In this document: positions 1-11,230 of the stretch, piece by piece | Layout of the letters: each line of letters begins with the position of its first letter | Position numbering within the stretch: the stretch's first letter is position 1 | Origin: Tipula vernalis | Lineage: Eukaryota; Arthropoda; Insecta; Diptera; Tipulidae | DNA: 64,000 bases | Assembly: GCA_958295665.1 (NCBI GenBank) | Contig: OY282560.1 | Span: 256,599,368 to 256,663,367 of the forward strand | Direction of reading: 5' to 3' | Position numbers and translations under genes: made by a program | Notes under the pieces: generated by a model | The model's database searches: none | What the model was told of the DNA's origin: nothing | Seen by the model: the letters and a program-made list of their open reading frames with translations, nothing else

Positions 1-186
1 TAAATCAAATAGGTACACAAACTTGACAACTTTTGAAAAAAAACAAAATGTATTTATGTCTTATGGTCGTGGCTAACTAAGCAATAATTTTATGTTATTT
101 TCGATTTTTTACTTTGTTTTGATTTCTTAATATGATAATTAATGAATAATACTAAAAATTATTTTGGGTTTATATTCAATAAAAAA

Positions 187-323
187 AATAGTATGTACAA
201 TTCGGAGGAAAAGTGCATTCCCGGACTCCCGTGGTTGCCGGACTCGGCTATCGCCTCGTCCGACAATTTCCACTATCGTCCGGGAATGCAGTACTTTTCC
301 TCCTAATTATCCAATATACTATT
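187..323. repeat. Small GC-rich inverted repeat (foldback, MITE-like)
   Basis: The left arm reads AATAGTAT, then GGAGGAAAAG and TGCATTCCCGG. The right arm is the reverse complement with a small insertion (TCCGGGAATGCA, CTTTTCCTCC, ATACTATT). The loop is unusually GC-rich (CCGTGGTTGCCGGACTCGG) for this AT-rich region. It is probably a short non-autonomous element or its remnant; no clear target duplication was found. Confidence 0.5.
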
Positions 324-2144
324 TTTGTTTGACATAGTGGTCCGAAAAATTAGCTTTTTCGGACAGAATTAATATTCGCTGTGGTTCTACTTTTTTGAGA
401 ACACAGTAGACTACACTTGATTTGTTGTTTATTTATTAGATTTTTTTAATATATTAAGGTACTAGTGCGACAATTTCCCGTATTCATATGAGAAACGGTA
501 GTTTTCGGTATTATACCATAAATGCCTAACTATTTACTTTTACCACTTTAAGAAAATTATAATGGATAATAGATTTTCTCAAAAACGGTACCGACGATTT
601 TTTTTTATGTTGTTGTAAATGTGACAATATATGACCTACCTAATTACAAAATTTCAAGTCGATTAAAGCATTCCATGAGGAACTATTTTCCGAGGTAACA
701 TAAAACTTTTCGAAGAATTAATTTTCTACGGTTAATACACCTTGCTAATTACAACAATTATTTCAAAGGTGTCCCCTTCCCTGCACTACTTTGCTGATGT
801 CAAATAATATCGTCAATATTTCAAAAAAAAAAAAATGCAAAATCTTTCTGTGTCGTTTTATTGAATTTGTATGGCTTTTTATTGATTAAAATTCAACAAC
901 ATGTTGGTCGATACATTATTTGTGAATTGCTTTAATGGAATCGTGAAAATAATATGACGCTATTAGGGCGGTGGAGGTTGATGGGAAGAGGTGATGGTTG
1001 ATATCGAAAATGCAATTGGGATGAGGAATCGGTCACAAAACTTAATTGATATAAATTCTGATTTTGTATTTGTTTATATTGTTCGAATAATCCACAACGA
1101 TGCTCACGCAATGTTGTTATCCAAACAAATGACACAAACCTTCCAATACAAATTTTGAACATTGCGAATGCTCTATCCTTTCAGAGAATTTAAATTCTTA
1201 AAGATTTCCAACATTTTACTATTTCTTAAAGGTCACAGAATAAAAGTGGCGAATGCGATTTTGATTGCGACATGTTGCAGTTCTAAAAAATAACACATAA
1301 CGAATTGTGAGTCTTTCATTTGCCGGCTTGCCCAGTAACATCATTTAAAGACTTCCTCTGCTCAAAATAACGGGAAATTATTGTAAAATGGAAATGATTG
1401 GTATGACAACATCTTAAGATACTTTTGTAAAATGTCACTTTCTCGAAAAACTGTCGTTCGGGGAATCGGATAGAGCAAGTTTCATCCAAGGTTTAAAACT
1501 ATATTTCAAGTGAATACGTAATATTTTAAAAGATATTTTCAACCAATATATAAAACTAGGGGGTACAGCCCGTCCTAGGACGGATACAATTTTGTGAATA
1601 ACTTTAGTTTTTTGTGAATAACTTTAGTTATGTAATGTTTTGCTAAAGATATTAAACCTAATGGTGATGTCCAGCGGCCGCTGCCACAATTAGCATTTGA
1701 ACATTTGATGTAAAAGTAGTTCGAGATTAAAGGCTTTTAAGGATGATTTTACCTTAAATAAACTTTAAACCAAAGAGTAAGGGCTTTTAATGATGAATTG
1801 GTATTTGTTAACTTGCTGTTAACTTGGTTTTGGGCGTTTGGAAAAAATTTTAATATTTCTTTTTGATGACTGCTAAGTTATTTTTACAGTGCAAAAAAAA
1901 AAAATTGGAAAAAAAAATTTTCAAAAAAAAAATCATAGTAACCTTTGAGCGTTACACACAAACATTTCTGTTTAATTACAGTAGTAATAGTACTTATACG
2001 ATAGATTTTTCCACCGATTATTTTTTATCTCAATTCAAAACTTTTGATCGCATGTAAAGTTGAATTTAATTAATGTGCATTATTTTTTTATCGAAAATAT
2101 GTCTTTTGGAATTCGGCGTCTTTCCGTCCGAACGCAAGGAAACA

Positions 2145-2573
2145 TAATACGAAGAGGTGAAATTGTTAAGAGTTTTCCAAATTCTGTTTCGTTCTGACGA
2201 GAATTATGAAAAATTTATCATTTTTCAGTCATCTCGTCAGGCAAATGCGACTGAATTGCTAACTTATTCTTTTTAAGAATTTCATTTTATTGTATTTAAC
2301 GCATACAAGCAGATTCTATTTGAAACATTAGGTTAATCCGGAATAAGCCAAATAGATAAATATTTACGAAGTGGTGAAATTGTTTTGCATTGAATAGTTT
2401 TGCAAGTCAGTGAGTTAGCAAGTCAGTCCATATAGTCTGGTGAGATGACGGAAAAATGATCAATTTTTCATAATCCTCATCAGATCAAAAAAAAATTTAC
2501 AAAAAGTCTTAACAATTTCACCACTTCGTAAATATTTATCTATCTGGTAAATTCCGGAATAAACTAATGTATA
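2145..2573. repeat. Inverted repeat cluster, also dispersed at 13690-13930
   Basis: A ~60-base inverted pair lies at 2326-2386 and 2511-2573, sharing TAGATAAATATTTACGAAG, TGGTGAAATTGTT and TCCGGAATA. Each arm is flanked by related sequence containing GATGAGGATTATGAAAA-like and CAGTCATCTC-like blocks. A diverged third copy with the same order of blocks (GATGAGGATTATGAAAA, then TTTATTGTATTTACCGCATAC) is at 13690-13930. This is best explained as an old non-autonomous DNA element family. Confidence 0.45.
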
Positions 2574-4703
2574 TTAAACTTTATAAATATTCAATTAAAA
2601 TTAATTTTTTATACAAAATGTCATTATTAAGTGTGATATCAGTTAAGTCATAACAATCATAATTTGATTTAAACACGCGACTCAAACTCTGTTGCTTTAA
2701 TATTGCGAGTTTTCATAATTTTCCCATAAAATAGAATTGCGTTTTTTTTATTTTCCTGCTGGTATTACCATTTATACGGTAAATATATATGTAGCAATAA
2801 AATTGATCTGTCTGTTAAATTTGTTTATTAAAATTGTTTTTAAAACAAAAGCACTCCCTTTTAAGACAAAAATAAGCTTTTATATGTTCGCGTAAGAAAA
2901 AAAATTAGCATGTATCAATTTTAGATGTTATAAAAAGATATATTTTGTTTGCAGATAACTTACTTTATTTGGTCCCAAACATCTAAACCAAAATGTTTTA
3001 ATACCAGTAGTTCCAAAGCATAATTCACAAATCCATACTGAATGTATACAAAACAAAAAGACAAAGCACAGATTTACTTATGGATTTTTCAATAAAATCA
3101 GAAGATTTTGTTTTTCTTACCATTTTCACTAAAACAAATTTTACGGAATATAATTATCACAAACAAAAAAATTAAATTTTATAACAAAACCAAATAGATT
3201 TATATAAAACAAAAAAATATATTCACAGAAAAAATAAAAATGAATAAATAGAATTTAATTCAATTAATAAAAAAAAAAAAATACAAATTTTGTATATTAA
3301 AACTTTTCTATGGAAAAAACAACAACACTTTATAAACCACAATTTTAATTATAAATTTGAAGAATTCACTTAACTGAATTAGCAAAAACATAAATATAAA
3401 TAAACTATCAAAATGTAAAACTATTATTTTAGGTTGAAATATGATTATTTCTATTTTATACACACAAAAACAAATATCTGGCTATTTATTCAATTCCGAA
3501 TAGAACGTGAAAACTTTCCTAAAAAACTTTTAACCGAACTTCTCAAAGAAATTTCTCGGGTGCGACTAAAATATTTTCGATTAATTGAAAAATTGTTGGC
3601 GAAAAAAGCTTCCTCCCCTATAAAAAAAAACTCTCGCTCTTTCTATTTCGTGATAATACATATAAATAAAACATTTTTTATGACTTTATATAGGGTGAAT
3701 ATTACATTTTAAGATAATTATTGTTTTGGGGGGAAAGCGAATACGAGAAAATATAAAATGACGAATTACCCTTTTTAAGGTTTACGGGTGAAATCGATTA
3801 CTTTGCGTTTTTTATTTTGTGTATCTCTTTCATTCGTTGTTTTGTTTTGTTAAAAATATGCTGAAAAGCTCGGCTTATTCTCTTTCGTTTACCTTTAGCA
3901 TTTGTACAAGTGGGGAATCTCTGTTGTTAATAATATTTTGAGTAAAATGACAAGAGAATATAAATATTATGTGTATTCCAAAAAGAAAGGGAATTTTATA
4001 AAGATTTTTTGTTTATTTACATTTTATAGCAAATGAAAAAAAATTCTCTTTCTCTTTGAATTTATACAAAAAATATTAAAGATTTTAGTTTTTCTCTACT
4101 AGATGTCATTCAATACTTATAATTCAAATTTATAACCAGTTACTAGAATCCCTCCCGGCGCAAAAATGTATACATCAAAAGTATTTCGTTTACGAACAGT
4201 TTACGAAAGGTTCTTATTACAACACACTACTACATTTACATTCTCTATACACAGTGCTGTCAATTATATCTTGCGGCTTTGTTGTATTTTCAATTTTTTT
4301 TGTACAAATTAAATTAAAGTTGTCGTATTGTGAAAATATAAAAACTTCTGATAATTATTGTTAGTTTTTCGTGGCATTCAAGAGCAGCCTATATCCATAA
4401 TATCATATAAAAATAATTATAATGAATATTTTGAAAGGTATTTAAGTAATACTCGAAGTACTTCATCTATGATTGAGGGGGGTAAGGGGCGCCGGTTTAG
4501 ATGGTCTTATTATACTAGCCCAAATGCCAACCTCACCTGCACGTGGTACTTCCTGCTAATTAACTAACGAGGCTCTGGCGACCGAGATACAGCGGAATAA
4601 CCGACTACCGAGAACATAGCAAATGATGTTCTCTTCAATGACCTACTACCAACCAACTTGTACTGGTTAGGTTGGTAGTTGATACATAACCAGTTTTAAA
4701 GCA

Positions 4704-6155
4704 ATGAGTACAACGCAAAAAGGAAACAATAACCCAGGTGGTAAACCAACTACCCAGTTGGCTAATCCACCCTCTTACGAGGCTGGCTCAAAGGATTCTG
4801 GGGTGAGCCAATCATTGCTAAACCCATTCGAAAGAAGTTCAATGTTGTTAAGATCACCAAACCATCATACTAACTCTGCAAATCAGCAGAAAGACGAAAA
4901 CGCTGAACTCTGTCGAAAACTCAGTGAAGTAGATGTACTTTTAACCCAACTAAGAAGCGAAATTGAAAAACTAAAAAAAGAAAATGAAGAATTAAAGAAG
5001 CCCAAACCAATGGAGATTTCTGAAACCCCGCTAACTTGTTATAATGAAACAAGTACTCACACCAGTTATAACAATGAGTTCCATACTGATGAAGAGGATC
5101 TCATGAGAGAAACAGATTGGGTACTGAAAAGGAAGAAAAGACCTACCAAAAAACGAAAAGCAGAATTCTCGCCTGAACTTGGAGATCATTCGCAAGCTAA
5201 TGTATTAGTAATTGGTGATACTAATACCAAACGAGCTCACCAGCAACAGCAACAAAATCGGCAACAAAAGGTTGTACCGAAAGAAAAGGCGCCTCCGCCA
5301 ATTAATGTAATCGGCATAACAGAATTTGCTAGTATACAATCTATAATGAAATCAGTGACAGCTAAGGAATATAGAGTAGTGTCACTAAACAATAAAGTGT
5401 GGAAAATCAATACACCAGATTCCGATACATATAGAGCTCTAGCAACAAAGCTCAATGCGGAAGGTAAAGAATGGTTCACATACGAAGATAAAAACGAACG
5501 CGCAATTAAGGTTATGGCCAGAGGCCTTCATCCAACGTGTAAGAAGGAGGACATAATTGAGGACCTAAAGGCAAGAGATCTGCAAATAGAAGATGCAGTA
5601 AACATCCTAAAACGAGAGAGAGGTGAGAACAATCAAGTCAAAAAAAGGGGGCTTCCACTCTTCATGCTTACGTTTAACAAAAAGGAGAAAGTTGAAAACA
5701 TCTTCAACATCAAAGCAATTCTCAATATGAGGGTTAAAATAGAACCGCTTAAGAAAAACACGAGGCTAATACCTCAATGCAAAAAATGCCAAGGTTTCAA
5801 TCACACGCAAAAATATTGCAGACGGGAGCCAAGATGCGTAAAATGTGCTGGAAAACACAACGCGAAAGAGTGTACAGAAAGTAGAAACACCCCTGCAAAA
5901 TGTATAAACTGTAAAGGGCATCATCCTGCAAATTATAGAGGCTGTGAAGTAGCCAAAGAACTTCAAAGACTAAGAAACAAAACGCATCAGTTTCCTCAAA
6001 ACCCTAGGGTTACCAGAGAAGAGAAACCAACTAAAACCCAAGCGGAGCCAAAACCACCAGGTATTGGTACAGGGCGGAAAAGTTATTCACAAATTGTACA
6101 GCAATCATCTAATGCTACGAATGATAACCCCTTGAAAGGATTTGTCGAAGCATAG
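4704..6155 (+). CDS. LINE ORF1: gag-like nucleic-acid-binding protein
   Basis: A 483-residue intact frame. Residues about 65-100 form a charged heptad-like stretch (coiled coil: LRSEIEKLKKENEELKK). The middle (about 200-345) has the layout of the PRE_C2HC/gag-like domain that precedes the knuckles in jockey-type elements. Residues about 358-415 hold three zinc knuckles: CKKCQGFNHTQKYC, CVKCAGKHNAKEC and CINCKGHHPANYRGC. In this family ORF1 packages the element RNA and carries it to target DNA. The first ATG after the stop-rich leader is used as start. ORF2 follows about 110 bases downstream in another register, the usual jockey arrangement. Confidence 0.9.
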   Translation: MSTTQKGNNNPGGKPTTQLANPPSYEAGSKDSGVSQSLLNPFERSSMLLRSPNHHTNSANQQKDENAELCRKLSEVDVLLTQLRSEIEKLKKENEELKKPKPMEISETPLTCYNETSTHTSYNNEFHTDEEDLMRETDWVLKRKKRPTKKRKAEFSPELGDHSQANVLVIGDTNTKRAHQQQQQNRQQKVVPKEKAPPPINVIGITEFASIQSIMKSVTAKEYRVVSLNNKVWKINTPDSDTYRALATKLNAEGKEWFTYEDKNERAIKVMARGLHPTCKKEDIIEDLKARDLQIEDAVNILKRERGENNQVKKRGLPLFMLTFNKKEKVENIFNIKAILNMRVKIEPLKKNTRLIPQCKKCQGFNHTQKYCRREPRCVKCAGKHNAKECTESRNTPAKCINCKGHHPANYRGCEVAKELQRLRNKTHQFPQNPRVTREEKPTKTQAEPKPPGIGTGRKSYSQIVQQSSNATNDNPLKGFVEA

Positions 6156-6263
6156 AAGCCATAAATATAAGGCTAGCAAAGCAAGAACGTGGTCTAGAAG
6201 CTTTATATAAGCGTCTAGATATGCATCAAACCTTGAACGAGGCAACAGCCCTCATATAGTAAA

Positions 6264-8941
6264 ATGAGTAGATCATTAAGAATTGTCACCTGGAACGCGA
6301 ACGGACTAGCGCAACATGTTCCAGAGCTAGAAATTTTTCTAAATTTAGAAAAAATAGATATCTGCCTTATATCGGAGAGCCATTTGACAAAAACATCATT
6401 TATTCAAATACGTGATTATGAATGTTACCATGCTGTTCACCCAGGAGGAAAACCCAGAGGAGGATCAACAGTAATAGTGAAACAGAATCTCAAACACTAT
6501 GAAGAACCTAGTATAGAAGAGGAAAGTATGCAAGTTAAAACCATAAAAGTTGAAACTAACAATAATAATGAATACAGTATTTCCTCTATCTACTGCCCTC
6601 CGCGCTATAATCTAAACAAAGAAGATTATAATAGACTCTTTAGATCACTAGGATCCAATTTTATTATTGGTGGTGACTTTAATGCAAAAAACATCTATTG
6701 GGGATCAAGACTTACAACCCATAAAGGAAAAGAGCTATTCGAAGCCGGACGAATAAATAACTGCGAGTTCCACTCTGGAGGTAAACCAACATACTGGCCT
6801 GCTGATATAAATAAAATACCAGATCTCATTGATTTTTATGTAACGAAAGGGATCTTCGAGGATTACATGTGCGTCGAAAACAGCGAAGGGATATATTCCG
6901 ATCATACACCTGTTATCATGACATTCAGCACAATGATAATTAATAAGGATAACCTGCCTAAATTAACAAATAATAGAACTAACTGGGACCTATTCCAAGA
7001 ACTAATTGAAATGCAAATAAATCTACAAGTGCCGATTAAAACACCGGTACAGTTGGAAGACGAACTAGAGGTATTTAACAGTACTATTGAACAAGCAGCA
7101 TGGGAAAGTTCTCCTGCTAGTCACACCGTATCCCGTAGGAATCAAAATTATCCTATTGAGGTCAGGGAGTTAGTTAGAGAGAAACGGAAGGCAAGAAAAA
7201 CCTGGCAAAGAACACGCGCCCCGGAAAACAAAAAAATCCTCAATTTTCTATGCAATAAACTAAAACAACTTATAAAAGAAATTAAGAATGAAACTATTAA
7301 CAAGTACTTAAATGGTCTCACCGAACATAAAGATACTGATTACTCTCTTTGGAAAGCAACAAAGGGATTAAAAAGAACCAAAACGCATGTGCCGCCTATT
7401 AAAAATGGGGAAGGAACCTGGGCCAAAAGCGACAAGCAAAAAGCTATTTTATTTGCGGCTCACTTGGAAGACACCTTTCAACCGTTACCTAGGCAAACAG
7501 CAGATGAAAACATAATAACAGTTAGCAAAATTGATGAATATAATATTCGATGTGTAACATTACAGGAATTAAAAAATGAGATCAAGTGTAATTTGAACGC
7601 CAAAAAAGCTCCAGGATATGATTTAATTACTGAACAAGTCGTAAAAGCCATTCCCGAGAAGGGACTACGAAAATTGGTTCAAATTATCAATGCCGTCTTC
7701 AGACTAAAATATGTGCCACATCAATGGAAGGTTGCTGAAGTAATTATGATCCCAAAACCAGGCAAACCAGCGAACGATAAAAAGTCGTACAGACCGATTT
7801 CACTACTTCCTGTAATTTCAAAATTATTTGAAAAATTACTGCTCAAGAGACTCAAGCCAATAATAGAAGAGAGAAATTTGATTCCACCACACCAATTTGG
7901 ATTTAGAGAAAATCACTCTACGATAGAACAAGTTCACAGAATAACGGATATATTCGAAGACTCACTTGAGAATAAGAAGATATGCTCCAGCATCTTCTTA
8001 GATGTAGCACAAGCTTTCGACAAAGTTTGGCACAAAGGACTTGAATTTAAATTGCATCGAGATCTACCAAAGCAATTCTATCAAATTCTTAAATCTTATA
8101 TCGCAGACCGCCATTTCCGTGTAAAATATAACCGAGAGTACTCTGAACTAAAGAGAATATCAGCAGGCATACCACAGGGTAGCGTACTGGGTCCTATATT
8201 GTACATCCTGTACACCAGAGATATGCCAAATACAGAAGGTGCCACCATAGCAACATTTGCAGACGATACAGCTATTCTGGCGACTGGAAAGTGTATATCA
8301 GAAGCAACGACCAAACTTCAAAAAGCAACCGACACAGTGAGTAGCTGGACAAAGAAATGGCGCATTAGCCTAAACGAAGCAAAATCGGTTCACGTTAACT
8401 TCACAAACCAGAAAGTTAACTGGATTCCAGTGAAACTTAATTCAAGGCCGGTTCCAAATGCAAATACAGCCAAATACCTCGGCATGACTCTCGATTGCAA
8501 GCTTAGATGGAAAGAGCATGTAAAAAGAAAAAAGAAGAATTGAACATTAAATATAGGAAAATGTATTGGCTAAAAGGTAGAAACTCTGAGCTTACAATAC
8601 ATAACAAATTGCTATTATATCAGCAAATACTTAAACCAGTATGGACCTACGGTATTCAACTTTGGGGTTGTACCAAGAAGACAAATGTACAAATGATTCA
8701 ATGTTTTCAAAACAAAGTGCTGCGTGGCATTGTAAACGCACCATGGTACATTAGAAATGATAACCTCCATAGGGACTTAAACATGGAATATGTAAGTGAA
8801 GAAATATAAAATCATGCGAAGAAACACATTCAGCGGATATCTCGGCACCAAAATGCAGACATACGAAGTTTGTTGGATACCACCAATGCAGTAAGAAGAC
8901 TTCAAAGGCAGAAACCTTTGGAATTGGGCAGTTGTATTTAA
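6264..8941 (+). pseudogene. LINE ORF2: AP-like endonuclease and reverse transcriptase, with one frameshift and one stop
   Basis: Residues 1-220 are an apurinic-type endonuclease (start RIVTWNANGL; GGDFNAKNIYWGS; SDHTPVI near the end). The reverse transcriptase spans about residues 440-760, with SYRPISLLPVISKLFEK, the fingers motif HQFGFRENHST, DVAQAFDKVWH, AGIPQGSVLGP and the catalytic FADDTAIL near residue 665. The first frame ends at 8543, but the C-terminal part continues at once in the next register (8507 onward, QLWGC). A one-base indel in the A/G-rich run near 8520-8535 explains this. A TAA at 8807-8809 then interrupts the tail, which runs on in frame to 8941. The EN and RT motifs themselves are intact. 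Confidence 0.9.
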
Positions 8942-9101
8942 TTAGGATAGAGAAAAATAATTACTATGTAAATTCAAACGGGAGTAACCATTGGGCTACT
9001 GCCCGTCAAATGTGAATCTTCATTTAAGAAAGATAAATTACTAAATGATTTGTAAATCAGTTGTAATATTAAATACAGGAAAAAAAAAAATCTATGATTG
9101 A

Positions 9102-9960
9102 AACATTTTATTTCATTTCAGAAAAAGATTATTAACAAATTTAGCACGTTGTGTCTTGTGTTGCGGCTTATTTGAAGAAAAATACTAATAAAAGATAAGA
9201 TTGATTTAAAAAAATTGTTTTATTCTAATTAAATGGGGCAATTCGCACTAAACCGTTCGTCAATGTTACGCTTAAGCAGTTCGTAAACATTACGTTTAGC
9301 GTACACGTTATGAACACTTTTATACATACTAATACATACACAAGTCTTCGCAAATTTGTTTCACTTCTCATGTGACAAAAGTACACATTACGTACTATAT
9401 TCGTACTGTTTTAGTGGAACGTTTACGAACACCTTAGTATAGCAAAGTCTTCGTAAACCGTACGTTTATGATACACCTGGTCTGGAGGGATGGAAAAATT
9501 AACTGTCGACAGAACAGCGGTAAATTATCTGTACCACATGATTTTTTTTTTTGAGGCGTATTTATTTAACACGTTCACGACCGATGTGCTCAGGCTAGGG
9601 GTGGCCATAAACCAGATGATACATTTGCACGAAATGAGCTAATTGAAGCCTAATGGTAGAATAAATGTTTTATTTATGTGTTTTATGCGGTTTGTGACGC
9701 TATTAATAGTATGACGGATTTATAGAACAAAATTTCGTTGTATAAACCGCAGGTTTACGCACATATGCGTCGCTATAAAAGAAAGTTAAAACGGTCTTTC
9801 TTGAAAATTATTTTATTCTCACATATATTCTTTTTCAATATAAACTAAAAAACAAATAACAGTTCATTCTATAGTAACAAAAAAATATCAAAATAGATAA
9901 AAAAAACACTGAATAATTAAATAATTGCAAAAAGGAACAAACGAATTTCGTTGAAATTGT
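9102..9960. other. Non-coding repeat-derived DNA
   Basis: No coding frame of note. From about 9240 to 9480 there is a stretch rich in short inverted words such as TTCGTAAAC and ACGTTTA, suggestive of a decayed foldback element, but I could not define its ends. Confidence 0.4.
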
Positions 9961-10260
9961 GCCACATTTTAAAAGACCGATCTACACATAATCCGATAGG
10001 CTGACCCTTGCTATTTCCACATGTATCGCAAATAAAATGAGTATCAGTCCAATGCTACTACATAAAAAGCCATGACACAAAAATGTGTGGTAGTATGTGT
10101 TAAGGGTATAAAGATTTTTATTTTTCTATGAAACGTAGAAAAATCATATGGGATTTTCAAACACATTTTTTTATATCGTCTCTATTTTCAATTTAAATCA
10201 ACATTTTTATTTACAAATATAAATAATTTGATACCAAATAGCTATATCGAAATGTAAATT
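9961..10260 (+). pseudogene. piggyBac transposase C-terminal/3' end remnant (copy 1)
   Basis: The sequence around 10040-10130 corresponds, through frameshifts, to the cysteine-rich C-terminal tail of a piggyBac-type transposase. It is homologous to the better preserved minus-strand copy at 15095-15781. The 3' flanking block (contains AATCATATGGGATTTTCAA) is the reverse complement of the block at 15121-15170 and 22143-22178. Only the last part of the element is present. Transposase function is lost. Confidence 0.55.
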
Positions 10261-11230
10261 GTGAAAATTTTTGATTGAAATTAATAATCATTTATTAAGT
10301 AATTTTGTAAATTAAAAAAAAAAATAATTTTTAATTATTTGAAACTAACTAATTAATCAAATTATTTATTTCAGTTAAATATATTTAAGTTATATCTAGT
10401 TCTTAATAGTGATAATATATTAATGGAGGTAAGTAAAAAATTGTGTTTCCGCTCAATTTTTATGGTCTTTTAGTGGTTTATTTTCATGCATAATCGTGAT
10501 CAAATAAATTGCGTTTGGTTGACTAGCGGCGTATACCCTTCTAGTAAATGCACAGTCTTTACGTTAATTGGTGTTCTAGGCACAATGTCAGATCGCTAGT
10601 TACAAAAACAGATCTCATCCTCTCTCCTTTAGCAAAACTAATAAACAAAAAATCGTGATAATGTGGTTCTGATGAAGTTTCAAAAATATTTTATGACCCA
10701 AAAACATAATATTTATAGTGAATTTAATATTAAATTTTCGCAGTTTTTAAGCACAGTTTCAGGCGTTTAAAATGATGAAGCTGTGCTGGGGTGAGATTTT
10801 GTAAGCATTATGAGTTTCGAGTGGATTGGCTACTAAATCTTGCTTTCAAAATCTTACTTTCCCCAAAAATCTTACTTTTCTAACTCTTTTGATGAAGGAA
10901 AATTTTAATGGATGCATATCATGGATTTGATATGCTTTGATGGTTGTGCCCCAACCTGTATGATGGGTTGTGGTTTGGGAACTTACGATTTCGAAACGCT
11001 CCCCGTATCATGATTTCAAGAAAGTAAGATTCGTCGAAAGTAAGATTTTGATAAAAGTGGGATTTTGTAAAGTAAGATTTCGATACGCTCCCGTTTTTGT
11101 GACAAAACACGATTATGTAAAACTACGACGTCGACAGCAACTCGTAAATATGATTAAAAATATTATTTTTAAATAAAAGAAAAAAGATTCTTTTTAAGCG
11201 TTTTGTCGCAATTTCGAGAAACTCGAAACT
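10261..11230. other. Non-coding DNA with a short clustered inverted motif
   Basis: No gene seen. At 10835-10880 the word AATCTTACTTT (or a close variant) occurs three times. At 11025-11085 its complement AAAGTAAGATT occurs three to four times, forming a loose inverted cluster. Confidence 0.35.

Larger units (their letters stand above)
1..4476. other. AT-rich intergenic DNA without a recognisable gene
   Basis: Very AT-rich sequence with many A and T runs. Open frames here (for example 932-1162 on the minus strand and 3434-3712 on the plus strand) are short, give low-complexity proteins and match no family I recognise. The only structure I can support is the GC-rich inverted repeat near 187-323 and the inverted/dispersed repeat at 2145-2573, listed separately. 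Confidence 0.6.
4477..9090 (+). mobile_element. Nearly full-length jockey-clade non-LTR retrotransposon (LINE)
   Basis: A 4.6-kb element with a 5' leader starting in a G run, ORF1 (gag-like, zinc knuckles), ORF2 (endonuclease plus reverse transcriptase), a short 3' UTR and an 11-A tail. The 11-base sequence TCTATGATTGA occurs just before the element (4466-4476) and directly after the poly(A) (9091-9101). That is a target-site duplication which fixes both ends and shows a full-length insertion. ORF1 is intact; ORF2 carries one frameshift and one stop, so this copy is probably inactive but fairly recent. Confidence 0.93.

Noticed and set aside
932..1162. 76-residue minus-strand frame as a host exon
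   Set aside because: No recognisable domain and no convincing splice sites with neighbours.
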